NCBI RefSeq assembly: GCF_014698235.1
Contig: NZ_JACJSP010000024.1
Location: forward strand, 1-64,000
DNA length: 64,000 nt
From: Limnothrix sp. FACHB-406
GTDB lineage: Bacteria; Cyanobacteriota; Cyanobacteriia; CACIAM-69d
Direction: 5' to 3'
Part shown: piece after piece, positions 34,207 through 41,329 of the stretch
How positions within the stretch are numbered: position 1 is the stretch's first letter
How the letters are laid out: each line of letters begins with the position of its first letter
Translations under genes and position numbers: made by a program
Notes under the pieces: generated by a model
Databases searched by the model: none
Seen by the model: the letters and a program-made list of their open reading frames with translations, nothing else
Told to the model about the DNA's origin: nothing

Positions 34207-35658
34207 ATGGTTGAAGCTGCTGCATTTTCTGAGCACCCACATCCTGAAGAATCAGAGAATTTAGAGAATTTAGAAAGTTTAGAGAATTTAGAAAGTTTAG
34301 AAACCCTTGCAGAAGAAAACCTGGAAGCCTTAGAAGATTTGCCAGAGCCGGAGGAATTACCCGATCGGCCGGTGGCCCACGGCGATGACTTGCCCGATGA
34401 TTTGGTGTCGGCCTTGGCGATGCCCTTGCGGGGAGCCAAATTGCCCTCCACATCCGCAACCACCCAGCAGCCGGCCGAACAGCCTTCAACTGCGCATGAC
34501 CCGGCTGAATCGCCCACCGAAACCGGCTCGGAAACCGGCAGCGAAGTTCCTGTGGCCGAGTTGCCGCCCCTGTCGCCAGAAGCGGCCAAGCTGGCGCGAG
34601 AATTGCTGACGGGAGCCGATCGCCCCGTGGCGGATCTGACTGGGGAACGGGGGCCCCAAGTGCGCCTTTGGATTCCGGGCTGGGCTGAATTGACTGGATC
34701 TACTGGATCTATTGGATCTCTCGAATCTGCGGAGACAGAACCCGCGACGGGTCGGGAATCGCCGCCAGAATCCCCAGCCGAATCCCAGCCAGAAGCGGCG
34801 GCTCCTGAGGCGATCGAACCTATCCCGGCTGCCGAGATCAATTCTTCTGCCCAAACGCTCTCCGAGGCCAAACCCTCCGAGATTAAAACCAGCAACACCA
34901 AAGACAGCCAAGAAAGCAAAGAAAGCGCCGATCGAACCCAACCGGTGCGCCTGGTGCTGCCGCCGGACTTTGTGGCCGAACAGCCCGATCGGGGCTTGGC
35001 CTGGACCGATTTGTGGCAGCAATTGATGCATCGGCTGTATGGGGGGGAGCGGGGCTGGACACCCGACGGGCCCGTCACGCTGCAAGCGATCGATCGCACC
35101 TTGGAAGCCAGGCAACTGAAGGCGATCGCCGATGCCCTTCAGGAGGTGCAATTGCGGCTGACCCGGGTGGAAACCAACCATCCCGCCACCGCAGCCCTGG
35201 CGATCGAAATGGGCTATGCCCTTCAGTTCACACCGCCCGAACCCACCCAGGAACCGATCGCGGCCGATCCTGACCTCGACCTTGCGCCCGATTGTTTGTA
35301 TTTGGACAAAACCTTGCGATCGGGGGTGGAAATTCGTTATCCGGGCACGGTGGTGATTCGCGGCGATGCCAACCCCGGCAGCGCGATCGTGGCCGGGGGC
35401 GACATTCTCGTTTGGGGGCGGCTCTGTGGCGTGGCCCACGCGGGCATTAATGGCAACGAAAGCGCCATCATCATGGCCCTGAACCTGGCGACCAATCAGG
35501 TGCGCATTGCCAGCCGCACGGCCCGGGTTCCCGAGTCCAAGCTCGATGTGCCCTGTCCGGAAGTGGCTTACATTTCCGGAAAAGGGATCCGAATCTCACC
35601 GGCCGCCGACTTTGCCAAAAATGAAGTGCGATCGCGCCTGGGGGAACCACCCGCCTAA
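34207..35658 (+). CDS. minC: septum site-determining protein MinC with long acidic N-terminal part
   Basis: There are 483 residues from the ATG at 34207. The C-terminal ~110 residues are a canonical MinC beta-helix: LYLDKTLRSGVEIRYPGTVVIRGDANPGSAIVAGGDILVWGRLCGVAHAG, then NLATNQVRIASRTARVP. MinC inhibits FtsZ assembly away from mid-cell and is recruited by MinD. Residues 1 to about 270 are acidic and low-complexity: ENLENLESLENLESLETL, encoded by 12-bp-period DNA repeats, followed by Pro/Glu/Ser/Thr-rich sequence. The middle part near LWQQLMHRLYGGERGW (about 275-345) is the MinC N-terminal-like segment. It is the first of minC-minD-minE, with 161 bp to minD. Confidence 0.9.
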   Translation: MVEAAAFSEHPHPEESENLENLESLENLESLETLAEENLEALEDLPEPEELPDRPVAHGDDLPDDLVSALAMPLRGAKLPSTSATTQQPAEQPSTAHDPAESPTETGSETGSEVPVAELPPLSPEAAKLARELLTGADRPVADLTGERGPQVRLWIPGWAELTGSTGSIGSLESAETEPATGRESPPESPAESQPEAAAPEAIEPIPAAEINSSAQTLSEAKPSEIKTSNTKDSQESKESADRTQPVRLVLPPDFVAEQPDRGLAWTDLWQQLMHRLYGGERGWTPDGPVTLQAIDRTLEARQLKAIADALQEVQLRLTRVETNHPATAALAIEMGYALQFTPPEPTQEPIAADPDLDLAPDCLYLDKTLRSGVEIRYPGTVVIRGDANPGSAIVAGGDILVWGRLCGVAHAGINGNESAIIMALNLATNQVRIASRTARVPESKLDVPCPEVAYISGKGIRISPAADFAKNEVRSRLGEPPA

Positions 35659-35819
35659 ACGCTTGCCTCCACCCCCCGACAGATAGTCAAATCGCCCTTT
35701 GATCGCCATGCTAAATTGAGGTGTCTTTTCGGGTTCCGCCCGATCGCACCGCCCTTGGCCGTTCTGAATCCACCCTTCTCGATCGACCCTTCAGCCGTTG
35801 TCAACTATCAGGCAATCCC

Positions 35820-36629
35820 ATGAGCCGCATCATCGTAATCACCTCCGGCAAAGGTGGCGTAGGCAAAACCACCTGCACCGCCAACTTGGGCATGGCCCTG
35901 GCGCAACTGGGGCGAAAAGTGGCGCTAGTGGATGCCGACTTTGGCCTGCGTAACCTAGACCTGTTGTTGGGTCTGGAAAATCGCGTGGTCTACACCGCCG
36001 TGGAATACCTGGCCGGTGAGTGCCGCCTGGAGCAGGCCCTCGTGCGCGACAAACGACAGCCCCGATTGGTGCTGATGCCCGCCGCCCAAAACCGCACCAA
36101 AGAATCGGTCACCCCCGACCAAATGAAAGCGTTGGTTTTGACCCTGGCCAAAAGTTTTGACTATGTGTTGGTGGACTGTCCAGCGGGCATTGAAATGGGC
36201 TTTCGCAACGCGATCGCCGCCGCCCGCGAAGCCATCATCGTCACCACTCCCGAAATTGCCGCCGTGCGCGATGCCGATCGGGTGGTGGGTCTGCTGGAGG
36301 CCGAGGGCATCAAAAACGTTCGGTTGGTGGTGAACCGGCTGCGGCCGCAAATGGTGCAAGCCAACGACATGATGTCCGTGGACGATGTGCGCGAAATTTT
36401 AGCGATTCCGTTGGTGGGAATTTTGCCCGACGATGAACGGGTGATCACCTCCACCAACCGAGGGGAACCGCTGGTGCTGTCGGAGCAAGTCTCCGTGCCC
36501 AAGATGGCGTTTAGTAACATTGCCCGCCGTCTGGAGGGTCAAAACGTGGAATTTTTAGATCTCACCGCCAGCCACGATTCCTTGCTGAAGCGGCTGAAGC
36601 GCTGGCTGAAGGGTAGCCCTCGCGGTTAG
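35820..36629 (+). CDS. minD: septum site-determining protein MinD
   Basis: There are 269 residues from the ATG at 35820 (MSRIIVITSGKGGVGKTT); the frame is open upstream, but this is the conserved start. The deviant Walker A is GKGGVGKTT at 10-18, the Switch I region is ALVDADFGLRNLDLLLG, Switch II is VLVDCPAGIE, and the C-terminal amphipathic membrane-targeting helix is LLKRLKRWLKG. MinD is an ATPase that cycles on the membrane and recruits MinC. It sits between minC and minE, as in other cyanobacteria. Confidence 0.96.
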   Translation: MSRIIVITSGKGGVGKTTCTANLGMALAQLGRKVALVDADFGLRNLDLLLGLENRVVYTAVEYLAGECRLEQALVRDKRQPRLVLMPAAQNRTKESVTPDQMKALVLTLAKSFDYVLVDCPAGIEMGFRNAIAAAREAIIVTTPEIAAVRDADRVVGLLEAEGIKNVRLVVNRLRPQMVQANDMMSVDDVREILAIPLVGILPDDERVITSTNRGEPLVLSEQVSVPKMAFSNIARRLEGQNVEFLDLTASHDSLLKRLKRWLKGSPRG

Positions 36630-36882
36630 CCTGGATGGGCGAGCCGCTCCCGATCGGCCGCTGGAAGCTTCCCTGACCGCTGGCTCAACCTTGGCCAAGC
36701 TGGTCTCATCCCTTGGGTGGTGTGTCTTGACTGCAAGGGCTGTTGCGATCGCCCGGGGCCCATGACCGGCACAAAACCAAGCAACCGGGCGGTTTTGGCT
36801 CCGTTGGCAACCAGCCCTCAACCCACAACTCGTTTTTTCCCTCAGATCGCCCTTCGATCCAGCGCGCTGCGTTATCTGCGTC

Positions 36883-37281
36883 ATGTTAAGCGAACTTCTC
36901 GATAAACTTTTTGCCCGCGATCCCGACAGCCGCAGCGTGGTGAAACAGCGGTTGCAATTGCTGTTAGCCCATGACCGAACTGATCTTTCGCCGCAGTCGC
37001 TCGATCGAATGCGCCAAGAGATTTTGGATGTGATTTCTCGCTATGTAGAAATTGATAGCGAGGGATTGCAATTCATGCTGGAAAACGACCTTCGCACCAC
37101 GGCGTTGATTGCCAATGTGCCCATTCGGCGGGTGCGCCCGGACAATGAACCCTCGGAGGAAGCGGCCGCAGCCATGGAAACCCCGATCGAGAGTGTGATC
37201 CCGGAAGCCCCTTCCGAAACGGACGAAATCATCGATTTGGAATCCTTGCCCCTTGATGGGCCCACGGAAATTACCCCCTAG
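36883..37281 (+). CDS. minE: cell division topological specificity factor MinE
   Basis: There are 132 residues from the ATG at 36883. The core aligns with Min[57 protein letters not shown]. This is the anti-MinCD and topological-specificity part that drives MinD off the membrane. A C-terminal extension of about 45 residues is acidic and Pro/Glu-rich ([20 protein letters not shown]) and unlike the usual ~90-100-residue length. The upstream minD-minE gap is 253 bp with no gene in it. The 3' end overlaps the next gene's most upstream start. Confidence 0.93.
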   Translation: MLSELLDKLFARDPDSRSVVKQRLQLLLAHDRTDLSPQSLDRMRQEILDVISRYVEIDSEGLQFMLENDLRTTALIANVPIRRVRPDNEPSEEAAAAMETPIESVIPEAPSETDEIIDLESLPLDGPTEITP

Positions 37282-38077
37282 CAAGGTGAATCAGCCAGTG
37301 TTGGGTAATGGCGATGCGGCAGACCCCCTGAAACCGCAGGAAGGCAGTCAGTTCCAATCGGGGGAGCCATTGGACAAGGGGGAGACAACGACCTTGGCAA
37401 CGGTGCGATCGCGCTGGGTGCAGCGGCTGCGGCACGATCGCGCGATCGCCGTGATTCGATCGCACAACTGGCTTCAGGGGCTGGCCATGGCCCAGGCGGC
37501 CGCCGAAGGGGGCCTGCGACTCATTGAAATTACTTGGAACAGTGTTCGGCCGGCGGAATTGGTGGCCGAACTGCGCGATCGCTTGCCCCACTGTCAAATT
37601 GGGGCCGGCACGCTGCTGGATGCGGCCATGGTGCGGGAAGCGGTGGCGGCGGGGGCCCAATTTGGTTTTGCGCCCTTTGGCGACTCGGGGGCGATCGCGG
37701 CGGCGGTGGCGGCCGGCATTCCGATCGTGCCGGGAGCCTTGACCCCCACGGAAATTGCCCAGGCTTGGCGGGCCGGAGCCAGCAGCGTTAAGGTGTTTCC
37801 CATTTCGGCGGTCGGCGGAGCAGCCTACGTGCGATCACTCGTGCCCGTGTTGCCCATGCCGCTGATTCCCACCGGGGGGGTCACTTTGGCCAATGCGGCG
37901 GAATTTTTGGCGGCCGGGGCGATCGCGATCGGCCTGTCGGGGGAACTGTTTCCAGCGGAAGCCGTGGCCGCTGGTCGTTGGGATCAAGTGCGCGATCGGG
38001 CCCGTCGCTTGGCTGAACAGGTGGCCCCCCACTGTCTTCCAGAGACGACCCCGCCGCTCGAAGATCTCCGCCCCTAG
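37256..38077 (+). CDS. eda: bifunctional KHG/KDPG aldolase family protein
   Basis: There are 273 residues if the ATG at 37256 is used, overlapping minE by 26 bp; a GTG at 37286, just after the minE stop, is an alternative and gives 263. The 2-keto-3-deoxy-6-phosphogluconate aldolase fold is clear from about residue 55: [34 protein letters not shown] (catalytic-base Glu), [31 protein letters not shown] (Schiff-base Lys in the VKVFP motif) and [21 protein letters not shown]. The enzyme splits KDPG to pyruvate and glyceraldehyde-3-phosphate in the Entner-Doudoroff pathway. A 45-residue N-terminal extension ([17 protein letters not shown]) is not typical. It follows minE closely in the same direction, so co-transcription is likely. 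Confidence 0.88.
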   Translation: MGPRKLPPSKVNQPVLGNGDAADPLKPQEGSQFQSGEPLDKGETTTLATVRSRWVQRLRHDRAIAVIRSHNWLQGLAMAQAAAEGGLRLIEITWNSVRPAELVAELRDRLPHCQIGAGTLLDAAMVREAVAAGAQFGFAPFGDSGAIAAAVAAGIPIVPGALTPTEIAQAWRAGASSVKVFPISAVGGAAYVRSLVPVLPMPLIPTGGVTLANAAEFLAAGAIAIGLSGELFPAEAVAAGRWDQVRDRARRLAEQVAPHCLPETTPPLEDLRP

Positions 38078-38235
38078 ACCAACCGCCCGGCGACAGTCTG
38101 GCCAATTAACCGGATACAGCAGAAAATCAACTGGGAAACCGATTATCTTTCAAGCACTTCGTGGCCCCAATCATTGGCCCCACGAAAATTGCCCGGTTAA
38201 AATGCGAAACAATCTGCCTGCTCGATCGCTGTGCT

Positions 38236-38273
38236 GCGGACTTGGCAGATTTTTTGCAGACTTGGCAGATTTT
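38236..38273. repeat. 20-bp direct repeat upstream of the L,D-transpeptidase gene
   Basis: GCGGACTTGGCAGATTTTTT (38236-38255) is followed directly by GCAGACTTGGCAGATTTT (38256-38273). This lies between eda and the ATG at 38297, within the likely promoter or leader. Confidence 0.85.
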
Positions 38274-38296
38274 GCAAATTTTTTTTAGGAACCTCC

Positions 38297-39049
38297 ATGA
38301 CAGGGCTGCTGGCAAAACTCGATGACACCCGCGATCGAGTGGTCGATCGTACCCGAGAACTCAGACAACGGCCGCCCCAGTGGTTACGTCGGCCCAAGTT
38401 TTTGATTGCGGGGGCACTGGTGACCTTTGCCGCCTCCTGGGCCGGGGCCCAATCCAGTGCCGCTCACTACTACTTCGATCAGTGGGAGCGGGCACAACTG
38501 ACCAAAACCCTGGCCGTTTTGAACCAGCCCACGCCCGACCAACAACCCCGCTGGGCTGCCATCACCGATCAACGCTGGAGCTTTTTGGAGCGATCGACCC
38601 GGGCCATGGCCCAAGCCGCCAGCACCGGCCTGGTGAATTTCAAAGAGCTGCCCTTTAATCCCAAGGCATCGATGGCGATTCTGAAGCGGCTGGATAATGT
38701 TCGTTGGCTCCAAGTCGATATCGGCAACCAACGCTTAACCGCCTGGGAAGGAAATCGCCAAGTCCGCACGGATGCGGTTTCCACCGGCAAAGCCCGCACA
38801 CCCACCCTGCCCGGCACTTGGACGATTTACACCAAGCTGCGATCAACCCGGATGCGTGGCCCCGGCTATGACGTGCCCAATGTGCCCTACACGATGTATT
38901 ACGACGGGGGCTATGGCATCCATGGAGCCTACTGGCACAACAACTTCGGCACACCCATGAGCCACGGTTGCACCAATCTCCCGGTATCCACCTCCCGCTG
39001 GTATTTCAACTGGGCAGAGGTGGGCACGCCCGTGGTGGCCCATCGCTAG
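38297..39049 (+). CDS. L,D-transpeptidase (YkuD family)
   Basis: There are 250 residues from the ATG at 38297, with AGGA 9 bp upstream. The N-terminus has a basic part (DRTRELRQRPPQWLRRPK) and a membrane anchor or uncleaved signal (FLIAGALVTFAASWAGAQSS). The catalytic domain begins at about LDNVRWLQVDIGNQRLTAWEGNRQVR, continues AVSTGKARTPTLPGTWTIYTKLRSTRMRG, and has the active-site region GYGIHGAYWHNNFGTPMSHGCTNLPVS with the nucleophile Cys in SHGC and the preceding His. It makes 3-3 crosslinks in peptidoglycan or attaches lipoproteins. The stop overlaps that of the convergent gene at 39046 by 4 bp. Confidence 0.9.
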   Translation: MTGLLAKLDDTRDRVVDRTRELRQRPPQWLRRPKFLIAGALVTFAASWAGAQSSAAHYYFDQWERAQLTKTLAVLNQPTPDQQPRWAAITDQRWSFLERSTRAMAQAASTGLVNFKELPFNPKASMAILKRLDNVRWLQVDIGNQRLTAWEGNRQVRTDAVSTGKARTPTLPGTWTIYTKLRSTRMRGPGYDVPNVPYTMYYDGGYGIHGAYWHNNFGTPMSHGCTNLPVSTSRWYFNWAEVGTPVVAHR

Positions 39050-39684
39050 GGCCGATCGGGGCTGGTTGGCTCTGGATCCCGTACCCACAGGGCCAGGCCG
39101 CCACTGCGCCCCCGAGCCGCCAGCCCCGATTCACCGGCCCAGCAGAACGCAAAAAAGGGCAAATAGCCGATCGCCCGGCGGTTAAATGGCTCCTGGGTTA
39201 GGGCCTTTGTGGCCGGCCGCTCGCCCCGAACCGGGCCGCGATAAACCACCCGATCGCCAATCCCGATCGCCAGTTCCAAAAAATCAAAAGCCAGCAAATT
39301 CCGCTGGCCCACCCACCGGGCCGGGCCAGAAAACTCCATAAAAATCGGCCCCACCTGCACTCGGTTCTTGATTCGGGCGATCGCCCCCGTGGCTTCGTTG
39401 GCCAAAAAGGTCAGATAGGCCGGGGCAAAAGCCGGAAAATAAAACCCCCGATCGCGCTGGGCCGACTTTTTGGGCGACACCACCCCCAAACGCCAGCGAC
39501 CCACCAGCGACCCTTCCGAGAGCTGCACCCGATCGCGGCGGGTTTGGGTTTCCACGGTTTTCATCGCGGTCACCACGGCAGCGGGTCGCGGACGCTCAGG
39601 CTCGGTCTGGGGATTTTGGATCGATCGCGCCGTCTGTTCCAGCAGTTGCGCAGCGGCCGGTTGCATTGCGATTTCGGTTGCCAT
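39046..39684 (-). CDS. conserved cyanobacterial protein, function unknown (fibrillin/PAP-like resemblance weak)
   Basis: There are 212 residues from the ATG at 39684 (MATEIAMQPAAAQLLEQTARSI); an ATG at 39741 would add 19. The protein begins with a helical segment, then SEGSLVGRWRLGVVSPKKSAQ, FYFPAFAPAYLTFLANEATGAI, NRVQVGPIFMEFSGPARWVGQRN and LLAFDF in a beta-rich lipocalin-like pattern, ending with a hydrophobic PFFAFCWAGESGLAARGRSGGLALWVRD. The opening of this domain resembles plastid lipid-associated/fibrillin proteins, but I would not assign it without a profile search. It is expected to be thylakoid- or lipid-associated if the likeness holds. Confidence 0.65.
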   Translation of the reverse strand: MATEIAMQPAAAQLLEQTARSIQNPQTEPERPRPAAVVTAMKTVETQTRRDRVQLSEGSLVGRWRLGVVSPKKSAQRDRGFYFPAFAPAYLTFLANEATGAIARIKNRVQVGPIFMEFSGPARWVGQRNLLAFDFLELAIGIGDRVVYRGPVRGERPATKALTQEPFNRRAIGYLPFFAFCWAGESGLAARGRSGGLALWVRDPEPTSPDRP

Positions 39685-39913
39685 GATGGTGCCAATCAAC
39701 GGATGGAGCGTTTGGGAAGCCGGAAACCTCAATGGCTCCAATATTTGGCTTCAACGATGGCTGCAACCCATGAAGATCACTCAATGGGTCACAGTCGATA
39801 GCCATAGTCAATAATAGTTCTGCCCTATCGTTCTGCGCTTCGGGATTCCAACGGCTCCCGGCCACCCCTCCTCGATCGGCTATTCCTTCTCGATCCGCCA
39901 TGCATATCTCGCC

Positions 39914-40744
39914 ATGAATATTTTGATTAGCAACGATGACGGGATTTTTGCCCTGGGCATTCGCGCCCTTGCCAATGCCTGCGCTGAAGCGGGTCACCAA
40001 GTGACGATCGTTTGTCCCGATCGGGAGCGTTCCGCCACAGGGCACGGCCTGACGCTTCAGGATCCAATTCGCACGGAACTGGTTCCTAACCTGTTTCACC
40101 CCAGCGTCACCGCTTGGGCCTGTTCTGGAACGCCCGCCGATTGCGTCAAGCTGGCCCTGGGGGCCCTGCTCGATCGCAAGCCCGATGTGGTGCTGTCGGG
40201 CATTAACCACGGCCCCAACCTGGGAACCGATGTGCTCTACTCGGGAACTGTTTCGGCGGCCATGGAAGGCCTGCTGGAGGATATTCCCAGCTTTGCCTTC
40301 AGCCTGGCCAAGTTTGGTCATCTTGACTTCAGCGCCGCCGCCGAGTTTGCCGTGCAAGCGGTGGCCCAACTCATTGCCCAGCCGCCCGCCCGGCCAATGC
40401 TGCTGAATGTGAATATCCCAGCGCCCGACGGCCCGATCGCGGGTGTGCAGCTCACCAAACTCGGCTTCCGGCGCTATCACGACCTATTTGAAAAGCGGGT
40501 GGATCCCCGTGGCCGCACCTACTATTGGCTGTCGGGAGAAGTGCTTGAAGAAATTGACCCGGAAACCATGCCCGGAGGCCAAACTTCGCCCCTGATCACC
40601 GATGTGCAGGGGATTCGGCAAAACTACATCACCCTCACTCCTTTGCATTTCAACTTGACCGATTGGGCGGAGATGACCCCCTGGCAACCTTGGATCGATC
40701 GACTGGCCGAGAGCTATGGGCCAGCCCCCAATCCCGCAGCCTAA
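39914..40744 (+). CDS. surE: 5'/3'-nucleotidase SurE
   Basis: There are 276 residues. The divalent-metal site is formed by [15 protein letters not shown] near the start (Asp-Asp), Ser in [12 protein letters not shown] and Asn in [25 protein letters not shown]. SurE dephosphorylates nucleoside monophosphates and polyphosphate and supports stationary-phase survival. The C-terminal part is [22 protein letters not shown] as usual. The start at ATG 39914 matches the usual [10 protein letters not shown]. An IS982-like remnant begins 4 bp after the stop codon. Confidence 0.94.
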   Translation: MNILISNDDGIFALGIRALANACAEAGHQVTIVCPDRERSATGHGLTLQDPIRTELVPNLFHPSVTAWACSGTPADCVKLALGALLDRKPDVVLSGINHGPNLGTDVLYSGTVSAAMEGLLEDIPSFAFSLAKFGHLDFSAAAEFAVQAVAQLIAQPPARPMLLNVNIPAPDGPIAGVQLTKLGFRRYHDLFEKRVDPRGRTYYWLSGEVLEEIDPETMPGGQTSPLITDVQGIRQNYITLTPLHFNLTDWAEMTPWQPWIDRLAESYGPAPNPAA

Positions 40745-40748
40745 GCCA

Positions 40749-41128
40749 ACGTCAGTTCGGAATAGGGGAAGCAGCAGAAAGACGGGACTGGTTAAGCTGA
40801 GGTGTTAATCCAAACCAGCCTTAACCCAACCCCGTCGTGCTCAGGTTAGAAGCTCTGTTCTGCAAAATCGACGACTTCTGCCAAGATTTTGAAACGTAAT
40901 GGATGCGACACTTGCTCAAGGATGGTTTCAAGCAACACCAGCGTGAGCACTCCATGAGTTTCAATCTCAAGAACCGTTACCAGATTGAACACTCTCGTCA
41001 CTGCAGTCCGGTCAATTGTTGTGTGTATCTGCCCAGTGAACTGATTGCCTACTGTCATCAACCCCAGAAACCGTCCCTCGATTTGGCTGTGTTGGGAATT
41101 GAGCTACACGATTAACCCGAACTGACGT
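40749..41128 (+). mobile_element. internally deleted IS982-like element (MITE-like, 380 bp)
   Basis: The 12-bp sequence ACGTCAGTTCGG at 40749-40760 is repeated in inverted orientation (CCGAACTGACGT) at 41117-41128. Between them lies a transposase relic with matches to both ends of IS982-family transposases and no middle. The element begins 4 bp after the surE stop. I saw no clear target-site duplication outside the inverted repeats. Left (AATAGGGGAAGC) and right (GTTAATCGTGT) inner flanks differ, so the terminal repeats are short or partly degraded. It cannot make transposase but could be moved by a full-length relative. Confidence 0.75.
40837..41115 (+). pseudogene. IS982-family transposase remnant
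   Basis: From the GTG at 40837 the frame reads LRLEALFCKIDDFCQDFET, the usual N-terminus, and is then interrupted by TAA at 40897-40899 where the family normally has Gln. The same frame continues [19 protein letters not shown], and then jumps directly to [36 protein letters not shown], the C-terminal part. The catalytic DDE core, around 200 residues, is absent. So this is a deletion derivative plus at least one nonsense mutation. Confidence 0.75.
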
Positions 41129-41202
41129 GTACTGAATTCGGCAAGGCAAAAGCTGTAGATTTTCCTTGAATTTGCGCGATCGCCTCCCCTCATAACTCAG
41201 CC

Positions 41203-41288
41203 GTATAACGCCTCTAGTCAGCGGAGGCCAGTCACCTTCTCATCTGCCGATAGCCTCTTTTCCATCCGCTGTAATATGGTTGTTAGAC
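41203..41288 (-). other. attC-like recombination site downstream of the subtilase gene
   Basis: Read on the minus strand (the direction of the subtilase gene), it begins GTCTAAC (an RYYYAAC box, 41288-41282), followed by AACCATATTA, CAGCGGA (41271-41265), a ~38-nt middle, TCCGCTG (41225-41219), ACTAGAGGC and GTTATAC (a GTTRRRY-like box with one mismatch, 41209-41203). The two outer boxes and the two inner 7-mers pair as in integron attC hairpins, and the order gene-stop then attC matches gene cassettes. The spacer lacks the classical aadA-like sequence, so it could be a solo attC or a chance fold. Confidence 0.55.
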
Positions 41289-41329
41289 ATCGGTTTGACT
41301 GTGATTATAGTAGGGGGATTAATATTACC

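Noticed and set aside
34029-35439. Frames antisense to minC
   Set aside because: Ser/Gly- and Arg-rich translation is a mirror of the minC low-complexity region; no independent evidence.
39596-40480. Long open frame antisense to surE
   Set aside because: High GC and codon-position bias create long shadow frames; its translation has no family features while surE is unambiguous.
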